A stretch of 64,000 bases of DNA from Bacteroidales bacterium (GCA_024400635.1 JAKSMI010000003.1:189076-253075); one strand, 5' to 3'. Positions 11,718 to 20,393 are shown, counted from the stretch's first letter. Translations and numbers: made by a program. Notes: generated by a model from the sequence alone, not told the origin.

Positions 11718-12257
11718 TTAATGATTTATAATTTCTATCGAATAAATTAACGGCTCGCGGCCAACGATTTTGTTGCCATCGCCGGCAGCTCCGTATGCAA
11801 GATGTGAAGGCACGATGGCGCGGACTTTTGTGCCTGGAGAAACGAGTTTTGCCAACTCGTGAAGGGCTGGAATTTCTTCTGATTTTTCGACCCTGAAGGT
11901 TTTAACACCGTCAGTTTCAGAATTATATACTTCTTTTCCAGAAAGTAAAGAGATGGTATAGTTGAAGGCCACGCTGTCGCCTTCAACGAAGAGATGTCCA
12001 TTGCCAGGTTCCAGGATTTGGTATCGCAGTCCCGTTCCCGTTTCCATCATATTCCAATGGTGACGTTTTACGACAAGATCTATTTCTTCGTTTTCAAGAG
12101 CCAAAATACGCCTATTACCCTCAATATAAGGGTCAAATTCTTCTTCAACAACGGCATTGTCGCCATTAATGGAGACCTGTTCTACCGGTTTTTGCTTGCA
12201 AGCGACGGAGAGAACAACCAGCAAAATGAGCAAGATATCAATACAATTCGCCTTCAT
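11718..12257 (-). CDS. gldI: GldI-like FKBP lipoprotein
   Basis: A 179-residue lipoprotein with a signal ending at Cys20 (LSVAC), then a helical stretch (RRILALENEEIDLVVKRH) and a single FKBP domain (GDSVAFNYTISLLSGKEVYNS, PSHLAYGAAGDGN). The length, the helical lead-in and the position directly after an nrnA-type phosphoesterase match GldI, the isomerase needed for gliding and T9SS function in Flavobacterium. The FKBP pocket is less conserved than in its neighbour (no complete VIPGWEEG). I chose the ATG at 12257, which overlaps the nrnA stop by 20 nt; one at 12272 is possible. The longer open frame to 12419 is antisense-like noise over nrnA. The GldI name rests on layout and length and is less sure than the FKBP call. 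Confidence 0.85.
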   Translation of the reverse strand: MKANCIDILLILLVVLSVACKQKPVEQVSINGDNAVVEEEFDPYIEGNRRILALENEEIDLVVKRHHWNMMETGTGLRYQILEPGNGHLFVEGDSVAFNYTISLLSGKEVYNSETDGVKTFRVEKSEEIPALHELAKLVSPGTKVRAIVPSHLAYGAAGDGNKIVGREPLIYSIEIINH

Positions 12258-13263
12258 AATCACTAAGCGCATTTTCGAACAAGGCGATGGCATTTTCCAA
12301 GCTGCCATAATAATTGGCCGCAGAAGCATTGCGATGTCCGCCACCATTAAAATACTTGCGGGCAAACAAATTAACATCGAACAAGCCCTTAGAGCGGAAA
12401 GAGATGTGGATATAGTCAATACGATCCGAGAAGAAAGCAGTAAAAATCACACCTTTGATGGAAAGTCCATAATTCACAAAACCTTCCGTGTCACCCTGTT
12501 TGTAGTTGTTGGCTTTAAGATCCGCATCGGTCAGCCAGGTGTAAGAAGTTGATCTTTCAGATATGACCTTCATTCGTTGGCTTAAGAGAAGGCCTAAAAG
12601 CCGCATGCGATTTTCAGAATAATTATCGTAAACTTTTCGGTGCAGGTCTTCACCATCGACACCACGTCGGATAAGTTTTTCTATGACGGCATAAGTTTCC
12701 GGATAATTGCAGGAGTAGGTCAAAGAGCCCGTGTCGGTGATAATTCCGATGTAGAGGCATTGGGCTATAGCCAGTGACAATTTATCCTCGCCATAGTTAA
12801 GGTGGTCGTACAGGAAATGATAAACCAACTCGCTGGCGGAAGTCGTTTCGATGCTCGAATACATCACATCGCAATCGAGTTCTGGGCTAACATGATGATC
12901 GATGAGGATTTTTCTGCCCTTTGCGTTTTTGATAGTCGGTTCGAGACTTTTGCCGGCACGGTGGGCCGCATTCATATCGACGACAAAAATCAGGTCGGCT
13001 TCTTCTATAACGGCCTTGGCTTCGGCGGGGCGTTCTGTTTCTATGATAGCATCTTCCACTCCTGGCATCCAGTCAAGGAATTCAGGCTGGCGGGTAGGGA
13101 AAACGGCATTGATAGTTTTACCCTCATTTTCCATAAAATTATAAAGAGCTAATGTTGAACCTATTGCATCTCCATCTGGATTAAAATGAGAAACAACCGC
13201 AATTTTCTGAGCTTTCTCAATAAGAGATTTTGCTTTGTCAATATCTTCTTTTTTCAATTTCAA
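12238..13263 (-). CDS. nrnA: DHH/DHHA1 phosphoesterase, NrnA-type (nanoRNase / pAp phosphatase)
   Basis: Members of this family degrade very short RNAs and remove the 3' phosphate of pAp. Visible motifs are VSHFNPDGDAIGS (motif I), VVDMNAAHR (motif II), DHHVSPE (DHH, motif III) and, at the C-terminus, the DHHA1 element FNGGGHRNASAAN. The length of 341 residues is normal. No ATG is available: the frame begins TTG-AAA-TTG-AAA at 13263, and either TTG (13263 or 13257) fits the family N-terminus. The -7 box at 13277-13284 gives a leader of only about 7 nt. It is the first gene of a six-gene operon with gldI, FKBP and pyrF-K-D. Confidence 0.94.
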   Translation of the reverse strand: MKLKKEDIDKAKSLIEKAQKIAVVSHFNPDGDAIGSTLALYNFMENEGKTINAVFPTRQPEFLDWMPGVEDAIIETERPAEAKAVIEEADLIFVVDMNAAHRAGKSLEPTIKNAKGRKILIDHHVSPELDCDVMYSSIETTSASELVYHFLYDHLNYGEDKLSLAIAQCLYIGIITDTGSLTYSCNYPETYAVIEKLIRRGVDGEDLHRKVYDNYSENRMRLLGLLLSQRMKVISERSTSYTWLTDADLKANNYKQGDTEGFVNYGLSIKGVIFTAFFSDRIDYIHISFRSKGLFDVNLFARKYFNGGGHRNASAANYYGSLENAIALFENALSDYEGELY

Positions 13264-13276
13264 AAAATTTAATTGG

Positions 13277-13284
13277 CAAAGATA
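13277..13284 (-). promoter_or_regulatory. Predicted -7 box of the nrnA-pyrD operon
   Basis: On the minus strand this reads TATCTTTG, a full TAnnTTTG match, 13 bp before the first TTG of nrnA. No good -33 TTTG is seen. The transcription start would lie near 13270, so the mRNA would be almost leaderless. Confidence 0.55.
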
Positions 13285-13445
13285 CGACTTTTAGATAAAT
13301 ATACCTTAATAAAAAACGGGTATACGAAATTATCGACAACACATACATTACCTGCTTAAAAATCAGAATCATAGACTGGCACCTATTCACAATTTTGTGT
13401 TAAATATTTAAGGTCTCCATAGAATTTTCGCACAGAATTTATCTT

Positions 13446-13453
13446 TACTTTTG
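13446..13453 (+). promoter_or_regulatory. Predicted -7 box of the MORN-repeat gene
   Basis: TACTTTTG matches TAnnTTTG and lies 18 bp before the ATG at 13472. A weak TTTC at 13425-13428 stands at the right distance for -33. The 208 bp between nrnA and this gene hold both divergent promoters and nothing else that I can see. Confidence 0.55.
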
Positions 13454-13471
13454 TATTTTACATTTAAAGAA

Positions 13472-14971
13472 ATGAAAAAAACATTGTCATTCTTATTGTC
13501 GATTTGCCTGTTTCAGGTTGTTCTTGCCCAAGAACCCAATCCCAACGGATACAATGTATTCTTCTATCCTAACGGTGTCAAGTCTTCCGAGGGGGCACTC
13601 CAAGATGGTCACCCCGAAGGTTGGTGGAAATCATACCACGAAAACGGGCAGCTCGCATCGGAGGGAAACCGCAAAAACCACATACTGGACAGCACTTGGA
13701 CTTTCTATAACGAAAATGGTAATAAAACGCTGGTAATCAACTATAAAAACGGCATCAAACACGGACAAAGGATTCAGTATTTCGCCAATGAATACACTGT
13801 GGAAATTTGGAATGAGGATACGCTTGTCGGCAATGTTAACACATACAGCACAACGGGTTCGCTAAAAAAGACCACTCCGTATGAGTCTGGTGTCCCCCAC
13901 GGCATGGAAAAGGAATTCAACGACACCGCGTTGGTCATCGCCGTAGCACAATATTACCGCGGTGTTCTCACACGTCGTCAAAGCATCAACCGCACCGACA
14001 ATTTCGGTCTGAAACAGGGTCCGTGGAAGTATTTCTGGCCTAACGGCAATTTGAAAATGGAAATCACCTATCTCAATGACAAGCGCCACGGTTTTCTCAA
14101 ACTATATGATGAAAACGGAGATTTTTTATCCGTGGAAAAATACGACCACGACCAACTCATTGTTGATGCCAAAGAGACTAAGACATTGGAGCGAAAAGTC
14201 GCCTACCATCCTAATGGTCAGCCTTCCATCATCGCCACCTACTACAAGGGTGTTCCTGAAGGTTTCCGCCGCGAGTTTGACGAAAACGGAAAGGTTACCC
14301 AATCCTATGGCTACGAAAACGGCTGGCTTCGCTACGAAGGCATTCTCGACATGAACGGGAAACGCCAAGGACCATGGAAAGAGTACTACCCTACCGGCGA
14401 GCTGCGTTCAAAAGGCAAATACCTCAATTCCAACCCCGTTGGAGATTGGAAATTTTATTTCACAGACCAATCCGTGGAAATCGAAGGCAGTTTCGACAAC
14501 AAAGGTCGCAAAACCGGCGAATGGTTCTGGTACTACAGCAACGGCAACACGATGATTGCCGCCAACTACACCGACGGAGAATTCGATGGGGATTATTCAG
14601 AATACGACGAAGACGGACAAATTGTGGCCAAAGGCCATTATGTTGAAGGAACGGAAGACGGCCAATGGCAATACTTTAACAATGGCTATAGCGAAAAAGG
14701 AAACTATTACGACGGAATGAGGACGGGCGAATGGATTAGCAGGTTCCCCAATGGCAATACGGCCTTTGTCATTCATTATGAACAAGATGTGATGCATGGA
14801 AAATACACTTCCTATTGGGAAAATGGCCGCGTCAAAATGACAGGCCGCTACGTTAGCGGTCTGCGCGATGGCGCTTGGTTCAAGTACGACGAGGAGGGAC
14901 AATTATTTTTAACAACTTTGTACAAAGATGGAAAAGAAATCAAATGGAACACTTACGATATTAAGGATTGA
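13472..14971 (+). CDS. Secreted MORN/YwqK-type repeat protein
   Basis: A 499-residue exported protein made almost wholly of about 18 repeats of 22-25 residues with the core NGxxxxxGxYxxGxxxGxWxxY, for example YPTGELRSKGKYLNSNPVGD and WENGRVKMTGRYVSGLRDGA. This is the MORN_2/YwqK pattern, a beta-meander ladder. In many databases such proteins are labelled YwqK-family antitoxin, but no toxin is nearby and the signal peptide (ending VVLAQ, about residue 20) places it outside the cytoplasm. Repeats 4 to 8 are the most eroded. I chose the ATG at 13472; a TTG at 13451 falls in the promoter. There is no T9SS sorting domain. It ends 14 bp before the likely start of a lytic transglycosylase, so the pair may act together at the cell wall. 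Function unknown. Confidence 0.88.
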   Translation: MKKTLSFLLSICLFQVVLAQEPNPNGYNVFFYPNGVKSSEGALQDGHPEGWWKSYHENGQLASEGNRKNHILDSTWTFYNENGNKTLVINYKNGIKHGQRIQYFANEYTVEIWNEDTLVGNVNTYSTTGSLKKTTPYESGVPHGMEKEFNDTALVIAVAQYYRGVLTRRQSINRTDNFGLKQGPWKYFWPNGNLKMEITYLNDKRHGFLKLYDENGDFLSVEKYDHDQLIVDAKETKTLERKVAYHPNGQPSIIATYYKGVPEGFRREFDENGKVTQSYGYENGWLRYEGILDMNGKRQGPWKEYYPTGELRSKGKYLNSNPVGDWKFYFTDQSVEIEGSFDNKGRKTGEWFWYYSNGNTMIAANYTDGEFDGDYSEYDEDGQIVAKGHYVEGTEDGQWQYFNNGYSEKGNYYDGMRTGEWISRFPNGNTAFVIHYEQDVMHGKYTSYWENGRVKMTGRYVSGLRDGAWFKYDEEGQLFLTTLYKDGKEIKWNTYDIKD

Positions 14972-14984
14972 TAATCTTAATTCA

Positions 14985-16541
14985 TTGATTAGGAATATAA
15001 TAATTACATTTCTAATCCTAATTTCATTGTCACCAGCATTGTTGGCTCAAGTTGACACAAATGACGACGATGAATTAGACAGTCTTTCAAAATCAACTCT
15101 GCGCCACAGTATCGACGAGCAAACGTCCAAAATGGACCAAATGCTTCATCTTTGGTACGTACAACGGGAGATTATCAGTGCCAACAGCGTTCTCGCCGGG
15201 CTCAGCGACGACACGTCAGAAGTCTGCCATAACGACTCGCTGATGATTGACCGTCTCAAAAAAATCGAAACAGTTGTCCCCCTTGGCTACAACAAGAAAG
15301 TCGCCAGTTTTATCGAGCTCTACTCCATCAAACGCAAAAAAGCCTCAGCGGCCATGTTGGGTCTGGCTCAATACTATTTTCCTTGGATGCAAGAAATTTT
15401 CGACAAATACAATGTTCCCGAAGAACTCATCTATCTGACCATCATTGAATCCGGGCTGAATCCAATCGCCGTGTCAAAAGCCGGCGCTACTGGGATTTGG
15501 CAGTTCATGCATGGCACCGGCAAACTATACGGATTAGACGTCAACACTTTCGTTGACGACCGCCGCGACCCCTATAAAGCCACCGATGCCGCAGCCCGAC
15601 ACCTCCGCGACCTTTACAACATGTTCGGTGACTGGGGCTTGGCCATTTCCGCTTACAACTGCGGTGCGGGTAACGTTCGCAAAGCCATTGCACGCTCCGG
15701 AGGCAAAAAGACTTTTTGGGAAGTGAGCCCCTACCTTCCCGGCGAAACTCAGAATTACTTTCCACTCTACATCGGGGCGTTCTACCTGATGAAATACCAC
15801 AACGAGTACGGTATCCAGGCAGCCGAAATCGCAATTCCAAGTGCTGTTGACACGATTATGGTGAAAAAAGAATTGCATTTGGAGCAAGTGGCCCAGGTTA
15901 TGCAACTTGACATCGAAGAACTGAAAACTTTGAATCCGCAATACAAACGACTGATTATCCCCGCCTTTTCAAAGTCCTACCCCATCCGACTTCGCGTCAG
16001 GGATTTACCGCGCTTTATCGAACTTGAGGATTCCATTTACAATTACCATTACGACGAATATTTCACGCCTGCCAAGGTTTATACCAGCCAGTTCACCGGA
16101 CAGCCATTAGCCGAGGGAAGCTCTAAAAAAATCTATTATACCGTTAAAAGCGGCGATAATCTTTCTAAAATAGCAGCAAAATACCATCTTTCGGTAACAG
16201 AATTGAAAAAAATGAACAGACTGTCCAGTAATTATGTCAAAGTCAAGCAACGCTTATTGGTAGGCTACCAGTATGTAGAACCACCTAAACCTATCGAACC
16301 CGCTCAACCTTTGGTTTCAGACACGCTTATGCCACAAGACTCCACCACCAATATGCTGAATGTTCCTGTTGCCCAACAAAATAGCGCTCCTGAACGTCCC
16401 ATCACCTACTACGTGAAGAAAGGCGATACCATGACTGCCATAGCCAGCCGTTACGGCACCACTGCTCGAAAAATTGCCGACTTCAACAAAATCGGCAATA
16501 TGAACAGCATTCATGTGGGTCAGAAACTGTTAATACCATAG
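14985..16541 (+). CDS. LysM-containing lytic transglycosylase (MltD-like)
   Basis: A secreted peptidoglycan lyase that cuts MurNAc-GlcNAc bonds with 1,6-anhydro product formation. The SLT domain shows the catalytic Glu in IIESGLNPIAVSKAGATGIW, then GLAISAYNCGAGNVRKAI. Two clear LysM modules follow (YYTVKSGDNLSKIAAKYHLS and TYYVKKGDTMTAIASRYGTT), with a weaker LysM-like stretch before them (LHLEQVAQVMQLDIEELK). There is no ATG at the signal peptide. I chose the TTG at 14985, which gives a 22-residue signal peptide ending PALLAQ. The ATG at 14928 would overlap the MORN gene by 44 nt and add a charged leader. It probably shares a transcript with the MORN-repeat gene. Confidence 0.92.
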   Translation: MIRNIIITFLILISLSPALLAQVDTNDDDELDSLSKSTLRHSIDEQTSKMDQMLHLWYVQREIISANSVLAGLSDDTSEVCHNDSLMIDRLKKIETVVPLGYNKKVASFIELYSIKRKKASAAMLGLAQYYFPWMQEIFDKYNVPEELIYLTIIESGLNPIAVSKAGATGIWQFMHGTGKLYGLDVNTFVDDRRDPYKATDAAARHLRDLYNMFGDWGLAISAYNCGAGNVRKAIARSGGKKTFWEVSPYLPGETQNYFPLYIGAFYLMKYHNEYGIQAAEIAIPSAVDTIMVKKELHLEQVAQVMQLDIEELKTLNPQYKRLIIPAFSKSYPIRLRVRDLPRFIELEDSIYNYHYDEYFTPAKVYTSQFTGQPLAEGSSKKIYYTVKSGDNLSKIAAKYHLSVTELKKMNRLSSNYVKVKQRLLVGYQYVEPPKPIEPAQPLVSDTLMPQDSTTNMLNVPVAQQNSAPERPITYYVKKGDTMTAIASRYGTTARKIADFNKIGNMNSIHVGQKLLIP

Positions 16542-16597
16542 AAAACTTAAAACTTGAAAAGCAAGATGAAAAAATTTCGTCAAGGTTAAGGTAAAGA

Positions 16598-17425
16598 ATG
16601 TCTAATATAATAGAAATCAACGATTTAAAATCTCCAGAATTATCAATATTTTCGATGCTGACGGAGGCCCAGATGCGCAACAAGCTACATCCGGAGCAAG
16701 GCATTTTTTTAGTTGAAAGCCCCAAAGTCATTGAAGTTGCCCTGGCAACGGGTTATGAACCTGTAGCCATGCTTATCGAAAACAAATTTGTTGACAAGCA
16801 GGCCAAAAACATTATTGAACAATGTCCGACCATTCCGATTTACACTGCCGATGAACACACGCTCGCCTCTATCACGGGTTACCATTTGACCAAAGGAATG
16901 ATTTGTGCGATGCGACTCCCCACCATCTACAAGACAATGGAAGAAGTATGCCACAGCGCCCGTCGCATCGTAGTAATGGACGACATTGCAAACGTCACCA
17001 ACGAGGGCGCGATTTTTAGATCTGCCGCGGCACTTGGCATTGACGGAGTTTTATTGACCCGCCGCTGCTGCACGCCATTGAATCGCAGGACAGTACGCGT
17101 AAGTATGGGAACCGTTTTCCAACTGCCTTGGGCATTCATCGGCGACGATATCAACGACTGGCCCACTTTCGGCATGGCAAAGTTACACGAAATGGGATTC
17201 AAGACTGTAGCCATGGCCCTGAGCGATGATTCCGTCAACATCAATGATCCCAAATTATTGGCCGAAAAACGACTCGCCATTGTGATGGGCACTGAGGGCG
17301 ACGGACTTCCTAAAACGACAATTGCCGCTTGCGATTACGTTGCGCGGATTCCCATGCAACGTAATGTGGATTCCCTTAATGTTGCCGCGGCAAGCGCCGT
17401 CGCTTTTTGGCAATTATGCAATTGA
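16598..17425 (+). CDS. TrmH/SpoU-family RNA 2'-O-methyltransferase
   Basis: A SPOUT-class methyltransferase that methylates ribose 2'-OH groups in tRNA or rRNA with S-adenosylmethionine. The N-terminal domain binds RNA. The knot domain has motif 1 NVTNEGAIFRSAAALGIDGV, motif 2 IVMGTEGDGLP and motif 3 IPMQRNVDSLNVAAASAVAF, all intact. The length is 275 residues. Sequence does not tell which nucleotide is modified. It lies between the transglycosylase (56 bp before) and crcB (45 bp after). Confidence 0.95.
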   Translation: MSNIIEINDLKSPELSIFSMLTEAQMRNKLHPEQGIFLVESPKVIEVALATGYEPVAMLIENKFVDKQAKNIIEQCPTIPIYTADEHTLASITGYHLTKGMICAMRLPTIYKTMEEVCHSARRIVVMDDIANVTNEGAIFRSAAALGIDGVLLTRRCCTPLNRRTVRVSMGTVFQLPWAFIGDDINDWPTFGMAKLHEMGFKTVAMALSDDSVNINDPKLLAEKRLAIVMGTEGDGLPKTTIAACDYVARIPMQRNVDSLNVAAASAVAFWQLCN

Positions 17426-17469
17426 TTTTTATAAATACATATTTTCATATTTCTGATTTTCAAACATTT

Positions 17470-17844
17470 ATGATAAAGAATTTTTTATGGGTGATGGGCG
17501 GAGGCGCTTTAGGAGCCGCATTTCGCTATGGCGTGGGATTACTACTCCCATCTTCTCGATTCTCTAATCTGCCGATAGCCACTTTTGCAGTCAATATCGT
17601 TGGATGCTTGTTGTTAGGAATCCTCATTGGATTAGGACAAAAATACACCAACTTCGCAGAAGGTCCCTACCTGCTTTTCACCGTTGGTCTATGCGGTGCC
17701 TTCACCACTTTTTCCACCTTCACTGCCGACACATTCCGCCTAATGGAAGGCGGCAACAACATAGCCGCATTGGGCTATTTAATTCTAAGCATCGTCATCG
17801 GGTTCCTATTCTTTTTTATTGGAAGAAAAATAATCACATTATAA
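17470..17844 (+). CDS. crcB: Fluoride channel CrcB/FluC
   Basis: A small inner-membrane channel that exports fluoride, working as a dual-topology dimer. It has 124 residues and four membrane helices. Signature elements are MGGGALGAAFRYG at the N-terminus, TFAVNIVGCLLLG with the conserved Asn, and GAFTTFSTFTAD with the fluoride-contacting Thr/Ser/Phe track. I chose the ATG at 17470; the frame is open back to 17407 but those residues are not part of the family. The 45 bp upstream are too short for a fluoride riboswitch. Confidence 0.95.
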   Translation: MIKNFLWVMGGGALGAAFRYGVGLLLPSSRFSNLPIATFAVNIVGCLLLGILIGLGQKYTNFAEGPYLLFTVGLCGAFTTFSTFTADTFRLMEGGNNIAALGYLILSIVIGFLFFFIGRKIITL

Positions 17845-17869
17845 TAGTATATATAATCAAAAAAAGTTG

Positions 17870-17877
17870 TACCTTTG
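17870..17877 (+). promoter_or_regulatory. Predicted -7 box of the bamD-recN cluster
   Basis: TACCTTTG fits TAnnTTTG and lies 17 bp before the bamD ATG, in the only non-coding gap ahead of a long run of overlapping or nearly touching genes. No strong -33 element is seen in the AT-rich stretch before it. Confidence 0.55.
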
Positions 17878-17894
17878 TCATCTTGAATTAAAAG

Positions 17895-18830
17895 ATGAAA
17901 AAGGTATTCAACTTATTGATAATCATTGGATTGCTGATTCCAATAGCGTCGTATTCGCAAGAGATTACGTCAGAAAACGCCACGCGTACGGCTTCTGACA
18001 CCCTGCGAACAAGTTCTTCGATGCCTGACGACAACAATAATTCAGTTCAAAAAAAAGACAAAAAGGGTAAAAAAAGCAAAAGTTCAAAAAAAGTCACCTT
18101 TGAAACTTTTGACGTCAATTATGCCAAAGCATTAAAATTTTACGAAAACGGGCAGTACCTTTCTGCCGCACGTCTATTTGAAGAGTTGTATCCATTGTCA
18201 TTAGGCACGCCAAATGCAGACACAATGCTGTACTTGTTTGCAGACTGCTACTACAAAAACAAAGACTATGAATTGGCGGCGTTTCACTTCAAGGATTATG
18301 CCAAGCACTATCCTGGGACAGACCGTGCGGAAGAAGCTCATTACATGTGCGTAAAATCCGTTTTTGAAGTATCACCCGTTTACAGTGTCGACCAGTCTTC
18401 AACCTTGTTTGCCATTGACGAGTTGGACCTATTCATCAAGTCTTATCCTTACAGCAAGCACGTGGAAGAATGCAATAAAATGCTTGACTTGCTGCGTGAA
18501 AAGCTTGCCCAGAAAGACTTTGAAATTGCCAAGTTATATTACAACACCGACCATTTCCAGGCAGCACAAATTGCCGTCAAGAATTTTCTCAAAGACTATC
18601 CCTCGTCAAAATACGCTGATGAGGCGGTTTTCATTTTGATAAAAAACAACCATGAATTTGCTCATAAAAGCGTAAATTCGAAAAAAAGAGAGCGTTATCA
18701 GGCCTGTATTGACGCCTTCGGCATAATGAGAGCCCGTTTCCCGGATTCCATTTTCTATTCAGACGCCAAGAAACTGGCCGACGACGCCATAGCCCAGATC
18801 AATAAAATCAAAAATCAAAATAAAGAATAA
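17895..18830 (+). CDS. bamD: Outer-membrane assembly factor BamD-like protein
   Basis: BamD is the TPR scaffold of the beta-barrel assembly machine. This 311-residue protein has a signal peptide (ending IASYSQ), a low-complexity Lys/Ser-rich linker (about residues 50-72), then TPR/Sel1-like helical pairs such as YAKALKFYENGQYLSAARLF and YYNTDHFQAAQIAVKNFL, the YfiO/BamD layout. No lipobox cysteine is seen after the signal peptide, unlike E. coli BamD, so anchoring may differ. The stop overlaps the rpoZ start by 1 bp. The order bamD-rpoZ-coaBC-DUF4835-recN is a conserved Bacteroidota cluster. Confidence 0.9.
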   Translation: MKKVFNLLIIIGLLIPIASYSQEITSENATRTASDTLRTSSSMPDDNNNSVQKKDKKGKKSKSSKKVTFETFDVNYAKALKFYENGQYLSAARLFEELYPLSLGTPNADTMLYLFADCYYKNKDYELAAFHFKDYAKHYPGTDRAEEAHYMCVKSVFEVSPVYSVDQSSTLFAIDELDLFIKSYPYSKHVEECNKMLDLLREKLAQKDFEIAKLYYNTDHFQAAQIAVKNFLKDYPSSKYADEAVFILIKNNHEFAHKSVNSKKRERYQACIDAFGIMRARFPDSIFYSDAKKLADDAIAQINKIKNQNKE

Positions 18831-19171
18831 TGAAATCAGCAGATTACAAAAAACTGAAAGTTGACAATTATGCCGTAACCCGCGACATCGTAAACTTCGA
18901 CGAACAGACTGGTAACATTTACAAATCAGTCGTAGTGTTGTCAAAACGCGCTAACCAAATCGCTTCCGAACTGAAGGAAGAATTCCACGAAAGATCGCAG
19001 GAATTTGTCAGTTCGACGGACAATTTGGAAGAGTACAACGAAAACATCGGTCAGATTGAATTGGCAAAATATTTCGAACAACTGCCCAAGCCAACTCTTT
19101 TGGCCGTTCACGAATATCAGAACAAGGATATTTATTTCAGGGATCCAGAAGAAGACAGATTCAATGACTAA
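18830..19171 (+). CDS. rpoZ: RNA polymerase omega subunit (Bacteroidota type)
   Basis: A 113-residue protein of the Rpb6/omega fold that helps assemble RNA polymerase. The segment NIYKSVVVLSKRANQIASEL is the omega core, and the remainder is the longer tail usual in Bacteroidota. The ATG overlaps the bamD stop (TAATGA), and the end overlaps the coaBC start by 8 nt, so translation of all three is likely coupled. The link of an outer-membrane factor, a polymerase subunit and coenzyme A synthesis in one transcript is typical of the phylum. Confidence 0.9.
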   Translation: MKSADYKKLKVDNYAVTRDIVNFDEQTGNIYKSVVVLSKRANQIASELKEEFHERSQEFVSSTDNLEEYNENIGQIELAKYFEQLPKPTLLAVHEYQNKDIYFRDPEEDRFND

Positions 19172-20387
19172 CTGTCAAGCGAAACATATTGTCATTGGCA
19201 TTAGCGGTGGCATTGCCGCTTATAAGACGCTGACGCTCATCAGGCTTTTCAAGAAAGCAGGTTGTGAAGTAAAGGTGGTAGCTACTCGTAACGCTTTGGA
19301 GTTTGTCACGCCACTAACGATTGAGACCTTGTCGCAGAATAAGCTCTGCTCCGACCTTTTTGAAACCGGCTTTGAACACAGCGTTCAGCACATTGCCATG
19401 TCGGAATGGGCAGACTGTCTCGTGATAGCCCCCGCCACAGCGAACCTCATCGGCAAGATGGCCCACGGCATCGCCGATGACGCCCTGACAACATTGTTCC
19501 TCGCCTTTAAGAAACCTATTTTCGTGGCTCCAGCCATGAACCATGACATGTACAGGAATCCCGGTGTTCAGGAAAATATCGAGATTCTCAAACGACGCTA
19601 TAAGGACCTTCATTTCATTGAAACCAGAACTGGGGCATTGGCCTGCGGCACCGAAGGGGACGGCCGAATGGAAGAACCCGAAAACATTTTCAATCTCGTC
19701 TGTTCATCCTTTCATCAAGGCGGCGACCTTGAAAACGTCAACATTCTGGTTAGTGCCGGTCCCACATACGAAGCCATCGATCCTGTGCGTTTCATCGGCA
19801 ACCATTCATCTGGGCAAATGGGCATTGCCATCGCCGACGAAATGGCCGATAATGGTGCCAACGTGTGTCTTGTATGCGGACCGACACACTTGACGTGCCA
19901 CAACTCCAATGTCAGCCGTATCAACGTGAGTTCCGCCATTGAGATGAGGAAGCATTGTGTTGAAAACGCGCAAAACGCCAACATCATCATCATGGCTGCC
20001 GCTGTCGCCGATTACAGGCCAGCCGTTGTTGCTTCGCAAAAAATCAAGAAAAGCGACGAAAACCTCAATATCGAACTGACTAAGAATCCAGACATTCTAT
20101 TGGAATTGGGACGCAACAAAAAGGAGAATCAATTTGTTGTCGGCTTCGCACTCGAAAGCGAAAACGAGATTGAGAATGCGAAAGTCAAGCTTCACAATAA
20201 AAATCTCGACTTCATCGTTTTAAATTCGGTCAACAATCCCAAGGCTGGCTTCAACAAGCCCACCAATCAGGTAACTATCATCGACAAGGACGGCATCGTG
20301 CTGCAAGGCAAAGCCAAAAGCAAAGAAGACGTTGCTAAAGATATCGTCAATCTGATTATCAAGAGATATAATAATATGTTTAAATAA
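19164..20387 (+). CDS. coaBC: Phosphopantothenoylcysteine decarboxylase / phosphopantothenate-cysteine ligase
   Basis: A bifunctional coenzyme A synthesis enzyme. The ligase (CoaB, C-terminal) joins cysteine to 4'-phosphopantothenate and the flavin decarboxylase (CoaC, N-terminal) makes 4'-phosphopantetheine. CoaC motifs are GISGGIAAYKTL, PAMNHDMY and ACGTEGDGRM with the active-site Cys. CoaB motifs are VSAGPTYEAIDPVRFIGNHS, AAAVADYRP and VGFALESEN. I chose the ATG at 19164 (MTNCQAKHIVIG), giving 407 residues; the frame is open further upstream only as a shadow of rpoZ. Confidence 0.97.
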   Translation: MTNCQAKHIVIGISGGIAAYKTLTLIRLFKKAGCEVKVVATRNALEFVTPLTIETLSQNKLCSDLFETGFEHSVQHIAMSEWADCLVIAPATANLIGKMAHGIADDALTTLFLAFKKPIFVAPAMNHDMYRNPGVQENIEILKRRYKDLHFIETRTGALACGTEGDGRMEEPENIFNLVCSSFHQGGDLENVNILVSAGPTYEAIDPVRFIGNHSSGQMGIAIADEMADNGANVCLVCGPTHLTCHNSNVSRINVSSAIEMRKHCVENAQNANIIIMAAAVADYRPAVVASQKIKKSDENLNIELTKNPDILLELGRNKKENQFVVGFALESENEIENAKVKLHNKNLDFIVLNSVNNPKAGFNKPTNQVTIIDKDGIVLQGKAKSKEDVAKDIVNLIIKRYNNMFK

Positions 20388-20393
20388 TATAAT

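Noticed and set aside
13472..14971. Toxin-antitoxin module suggested by the YwqK antitoxin label
   Set aside because: The protein is exported and no toxin-like gene lies next to it; the label comes only from the shared repeat.
16542..16597. Possible terminator between the transglycosylase and the methyltransferase
   Set aside because: CTTGA and TCAAG can pair, but the loop is large and A-rich and no T run follows.
17426..17469. Possible fluoride riboswitch before crcB
   Set aside because: Only 45 bp separate the methyltransferase stop and crcB, and no pseudoknot-like pairing could be drawn.
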